A stretch of DNA of 64,000 bases from Blautia parvula (lineage in GTDB: Bacteria > Bacillota > Clostridia > Lachnospirales > Lachnospiraceae), in the NCBI RefSeq assembly GCF_020215665.1, contig NZ_CP084061.1:5237001-5301000 (forward strand), in the 5' to 3' direction. This document shows positions 60,922-64,000 of the stretch, piece after piece. Position 1 is the first letter of the stretch. Each line of letters opens with the position of its first letter. Position numbers and translations under genes: made by a program. The notes under the pieces are model-generated. The model made no database searches. It was not told the DNA's origin and saw only the letters and a list, made by a program, of their open reading frames with translations.

Positions 60922-63057
60922 ATGATTTATGTAATTAAGAAAGATGGAACAAAAGAAGAATTTGACGTTCAGAAAATAGTCAGGGCAGTCAATAAATCCG
61001 CGGAAAGGATCATGTACAGCTTTACGGAGAAGGAGATTGACTTCCTGTGCAGATATGCCACAGACAAGGCGGAGTCCCTGGGGAAGAAAGAAATTACGAT
61101 CCAGGAAATGCACAATATTGTGGAGGGGGCTTTGGAGCAGGTAAACCCTGCGGTTGCCAAGAGTTACCGGGATTACAGAAATTATAAGCATGATTTTATC
61201 CACATGATGGACGAGGTCTATACCAAGAGCCAGTCTATCCGCTATATCGGGGACAAGAGCAATGCAAACACAGACAGTGCGCTGGTTGCAACCAAGAGAA
61301 GCCTGATATTCAATGAACTGAACAAGGAGCTTTACCGGAAATTCTTTATGAACCGCAATGAGCTGCAGGCATGCAAGGACGGCTATATTTATATTCATGA
61401 CCAGTCTGCAAGGCTGGATACCATGAACTGCTGTCTCTTTGACGTGGCAAATGTGTTAAAGGGCGGATTTGAGATGGGCAATGTCTGGTACAACGAGCCG
61501 AAGACACTGGACACTGCATTTGACGTTATGGGGGATATTATCCTGAGCACCGCTGCCCAGCAGTACGGCGGTTTCACGGTGCCGGAGGTGGATAAGATCC
61601 TGGCCCCTTATGCAGAGAAAAGCTACAGAAAATATAAAGAAGAATTTTTGAAATATGTGGACCCGGAGTGGGAGCATGCACAGGACAGGGCTGAAAAGTA
61701 CGCGTATGACAAGGTACACCGCGACTTTGACCAGGGCTGGCAGGGGATTGAGTACAAGCTCAATACCGTCGGTTCTTCCAGAGGAGATTATCCTTTTGTG
61801 ACTGTGACACTGGGGCTTGGAACAGAACGTTTTGAGAAGATGTGCAGCATTTCCCTCCTCAATGTGCATAAAGAGGGGCAGGGAAAAGCGGGACACAAAA
61901 AGCCGGTACTGTTTCCAAAAATCGTCTTTCTCTATGATGAGGAAATTCACGGAGAGGGCGGCGTAAGCGAGGATGTGTTTGAGGCCGGCATTGCGTGTTC
62001 GGCAAAGACTATGTATCCGGACTGGCTGTCTATGAGCGGGGACGGCTATATTTCCAGTATGTACAAAAAGTATAAAAGGGTGATCAGCCCCATGGGATGC
62101 CGTGCCTTTTTAAGCCCCTGGTATGAGCGCGGCGGCATGACACCTGCGGATGACAAGGATGTGCCTGTATTCGTGGGAAGGTTCAATGTGGGTGCAGTCA
62201 GCCTGCATCTGCCCATGATCCTGGCAAAGGCAAGAGCGGAGAACCGGGATTTTTACGAGGTGCTTGATTTCTATCTGGAAATGATACGCCAGCTTCATAT
62301 CAGAACCTATGACTATCTGGGAGAGATGAAGGCATCCACCAATCCCCTGGCCTACTGTGAAGGCGGCTTTTACGGCGGGAATCTGAAACCCTCAGACAAG
62401 ATCAAACCGCTTCTGAAGCCCATGACAGCTTCCTTCGGCATCACGGCCCTTAACGAGCTGCAGGAGCTGTACAACGGAAAATCCATTCGGGAGGACGGGG
62501 CCTTTGCCCTGGAAGTACTTCAGTATATCAACAGCAAGGTGACGCAGTTTAAGGAGGAGGACGGAAATCTGTATGCCATCTACGGTACCCCGGCAGAGAG
62601 TCTCTGCGGTCTGCAGGTGGAGCAGTTCAGGAAAATGTACGGTATCGTGGAGGGTGTATCCGACCGTCCCTATGTAAGCAACAGTTTCCACTGTCATGTG
62701 ACGGAGGAAATGACCCCGATTGAGAAGCAGGACTGTGAGGGCCGTTTCTGGGAACTGTGCAACGGCGGCAAGATCCAGTATGTGCGTTATCCCATAGGGT
62801 ATAACACGGATGCGATCCGTGCTTTGGTGAGAAGGGCAATGGCGCTGGGATATTATGAGGGTGTGAATCTCTCTCTGGCCTACTGTGATGACTGCGGACA
62901 TGAAGAGCTGGAGATGGATGTCTGCCCGGTCTGCGGTTCCACCAACCTGACGAAGATAGACAGGATGAACGGGTATCTGTCATACAGCCGCGTACATGGC
63001 GATACCAGACTGAACACTGCCAAGATGGCGGAAATTGCGGAGCGTAAATCCATGTAA
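60922..63057 (+). CDS. nrdD: Anaerobic ribonucleoside-triphosphate reductase
   Basis: The 711-residue protein begins with an ATP cone (MIYVIKKDGTKEEFDVQKIVRAVNKSAERI), continues with the glycyl-radical barrel and ends with a zinc site (CDDCGHEEL, DVCPVCGSTN) followed by the radical Gly in RMNGYLSY. It reduces NTPs to dNTPs without oxygen and needs the activase NrdG, which is not in the window. The start at 60922 has GAGGTGAAGG; an in-frame GTG three codons upstream is less likely. Confidence 0.95.
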   Translation: MIYVIKKDGTKEEFDVQKIVRAVNKSAERIMYSFTEKEIDFLCRYATDKAESLGKKEITIQEMHNIVEGALEQVNPAVAKSYRDYRNYKHDFIHMMDEVYTKSQSIRYIGDKSNANTDSALVATKRSLIFNELNKELYRKFFMNRNELQACKDGYIYIHDQSARLDTMNCCLFDVANVLKGGFEMGNVWYNEPKTLDTAFDVMGDIILSTAAQQYGGFTVPEVDKILAPYAEKSYRKYKEEFLKYVDPEWEHAQDRAEKYAYDKVHRDFDQGWQGIEYKLNTVGSSRGDYPFVTVTLGLGTERFEKMCSISLLNVHKEGQGKAGHKKPVLFPKIVFLYDEEIHGEGGVSEDVFEAGIACSAKTMYPDWLSMSGDGYISSMYKKYKRVISPMGCRAFLSPWYERGGMTPADDKDVPVFVGRFNVGAVSLHLPMILAKARAENRDFYEVLDFYLEMIRQLHIRTYDYLGEMKASTNPLAYCEGGFYGGNLKPSDKIKPLLKPMTASFGITALNELQELYNGKSIREDGAFALEVLQYINSKVTQFKEEDGNLYAIYGTPAESLCGLQVEQFRKMYGIVEGVSDRPYVSNSFHCHVTEEMTPIEKQDCEGRFWELCNGGKIQYVRYPIGYNTDAIRALVRRAMALGYYEGVNLSLAYCDDCGHEELEMDVCPVCGSTNLTKIDRMNGYLSYSRVHGDTRLNTAKMAEIAERKSM

Positions 63058-63061
63058 TGAT

Positions 63062-63088
63062 GGCTGCCCTTTTTGGGGCAGCCTTTTT
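63062..63088 (+). terminator. Terminator of nrdD
   Basis: GGCTGCCC (63062-63069) and GGGCAGCC (63076-63083) form a perfect 8-bp stem, followed by T5, 4 bases after the stop. Confidence 0.9.
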
Positions 63089-63222
63089 GCGCGGAATTTT
63101 GAGGTTTTGTGACGTTTTTCCATTTCCTTTTTTTTAGAATTGTGGTACGATTAATTGGATTTCGTTTTGTGCGGAAAACGGGAAAAGAGTAAGACACAGG
63201 GGAGAGAAAGGACGGAAAAACT

Positions 63223-64000
63223 ATGAACTCTTATACTTATTTACTGGACCTGGCGCTTATACTGCTGAGCACCAAGGTCTTCGGACTGCTTACCAGAAAA
63301 GTGAGGATGCCCCAGGTGGTGGGTGCGCTGCTTGCGGGACTGCTGCTGGGACCGGCCTGTTTCGGGATACTGAAGCAGACAGAGTTTATCCATGAGGTGT
63401 CGGAGATCGGCGTGATCGTGCTGATGTTCTGCGCAGGCCTGGAGACAGATATTGATGAACTGAAAAGGAGCGGCAAGGCATCCTTTGTCATTGCGCTGTT
63501 AGGTGTACTGGTACCGCTTGCGGGAGGTCTTGGAGTGGCCTGGTTCTTCAACAGGCCGGGCATGATAGAATCCAATGCTTCGGCAAGTATCATGCTGCAG
63601 AATATTTTTATCGGTGTTATCCTTACCGCTACCAGTGTGAGTATCTCAGTGGAGACCCTGAAAGAGATGGGCAAGCTGAACACCAAGGCCGGAAATGCCA
63701 TTCTGGGTGCAGCCATTATTGACGATGTGCTGGGGATTATCGCGCTGACAATCATCACAAGCCTGGCGGATTCCAGTGTAAATGTGGTGGTTGTGTTTGC
63801 GAAGATCGTGGGATTTTTCGTGTTCGTCGGTGTGGGAGGCTATCTGCTTCACGTTATTTTTAAAAAGTGGGTGAAGGGTTACGAGAGGGATCTGCAGCGG
63901 TTTGTCATTATCTCATTTGTGATCTGTCTGCTCTTTTCCTATTGTGCAGAGAAGTTCTTCGGAGTTGCGGACATTACAGGTGCATTTTTCGCAGGTCTGA
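63223..64000 (+). CDS. CPA2 family cation:proton antiporter (partial)
   Basis: The frame runs from ATG 63223 to the window end (259 codons) and gives MNSYTYLLDLALILLSTKVFG, then PQVVGALLAGLLLGPACFG, GVIVLMFCAGLETDIDEL and GNAILGAAIIDDVLGIIAL. This is the KefB/NapA-type antiporter pattern; the two Asp in IIDDV are the ion-binding site of electrogenic members. ACAGGGGAGAGA lies upstream. The C-terminal part, including any TrkA/RCK domain, is outside the window. Confidence 0.9.
   Translation, partial: MNSYTYLLDLALILLSTKVFGLLTRKVRMPQVVGALLAGLLLGPACFGILKQTEFIHEVSEIGVIVLMFCAGLETDIDELKRSGKASFVIALLGVLVPLAGGLGVAWFFNRPGMIESNASASIMLQNIFIGVILTATSVSISVETLKEMGKLNTKAGNAILGAAIIDDVLGIIALTIITSLADSSVNVVVVFAKIVGFFVFVGVGGYLLHVIFKKWVKGYERDLQRFVIISFVICLLFSYCAEKFFGVADITGAFFAGL

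Overview
The window looks like a chromosome segment of an anaerobic gut Firmicute, most likely family Lachnospiraceae. The signs are a mid-range GC content, strong AGGAGG-type ribosome binding sites, an oxygen-independent ribonucleotide reductase (nrdD), rubredoxin, a large serine recombinase, YesM/YesN-type two-component proteins and ABC sugar importers without their own ATPase. Genus-level assignment is not possible from sequence reading alone. No rRNA, tRNA or CRISPR array was seen.

Layout. 1-370: the 3' end of a large serine recombinase with a small convergent gene, probably the edge of an integrated mobile element. 481-8050: a CofE-like ligase, an autoregulated PadR/DUF2812 pair, a polysaccharide deacetylase, and a four-gene minus-strand operon (CobW-like GTPase, His-rich protein, MFS transporter, UroD-type methyltransferase) divergent from a PucR-type regulator (8307-9764). 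9889-37988: a large inositol-catabolism island with two LacI regulators, iolC-iolD-iolB plus an iron alcohol dehydrogenase, an orphan sugar-binding lipoprotein, a GPH symporter, a cytidylate-kinase-like protein, two IolG-type dehydrogenases, a YesM/YesN pair, two almost identical iolE genes, a DeoR regulator, an iolJ-type aldolase and two related OFA-type MFS transporters. A tauE/marR pair and a PD-(D/E)XK-like protein interrupt it. 38012-45731: an AraC regulator, an ABC importer (binding protein and two permeases) and two glycosidases (GH127 and an MGH1/GH63-like fold), probably for arabinofuranosyl or related glycans. 45792-54514: DUF3783, a Crp/Fnr regulator, then a BTAD/AAA/TPR regulator followed by hutH, an NhaC antiporter and a small membrane protein, then rubredoxin. 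54556-58342: LysR, a CoA-disulfide reductase/rhodanese fusion and a siroheme-type Fe-S reductase. 58551-64000: dapF, a MATE transporter, nrdD and a truncated CPA2 antiporter.

How it fits together. Inositol would enter through the GPH or OFA transporters, be oxidised by IolG, dehydrated by IolE, ring-opened by IolD, isomerised by IolB, phosphorylated by IolC and cleaved by IolJ. No iolA (malonate-semialdehyde dehydrogenase) is present in the window, and the iron alcohol dehydrogenase in the iolCDB operon may reduce malonate semialdehyde instead. Related GCGTG/CACGC half-sites occur upstream of lacI-1, iolC, lacI-2 and iolG-2, suggesting one LacI regulon. The most unusual features are a family of short intergenic elements ending in GTAACTATTCAG-like inverted repeats (two near-identical copies lie in opposite orientation around iolG2-iolE2-deoR-MFS), two giant hairpins at 16.7-17.5 kb, and the hutH promoter, which carries TTGAC repeats at SARP-like spacing next to a BTAD regulator gene.
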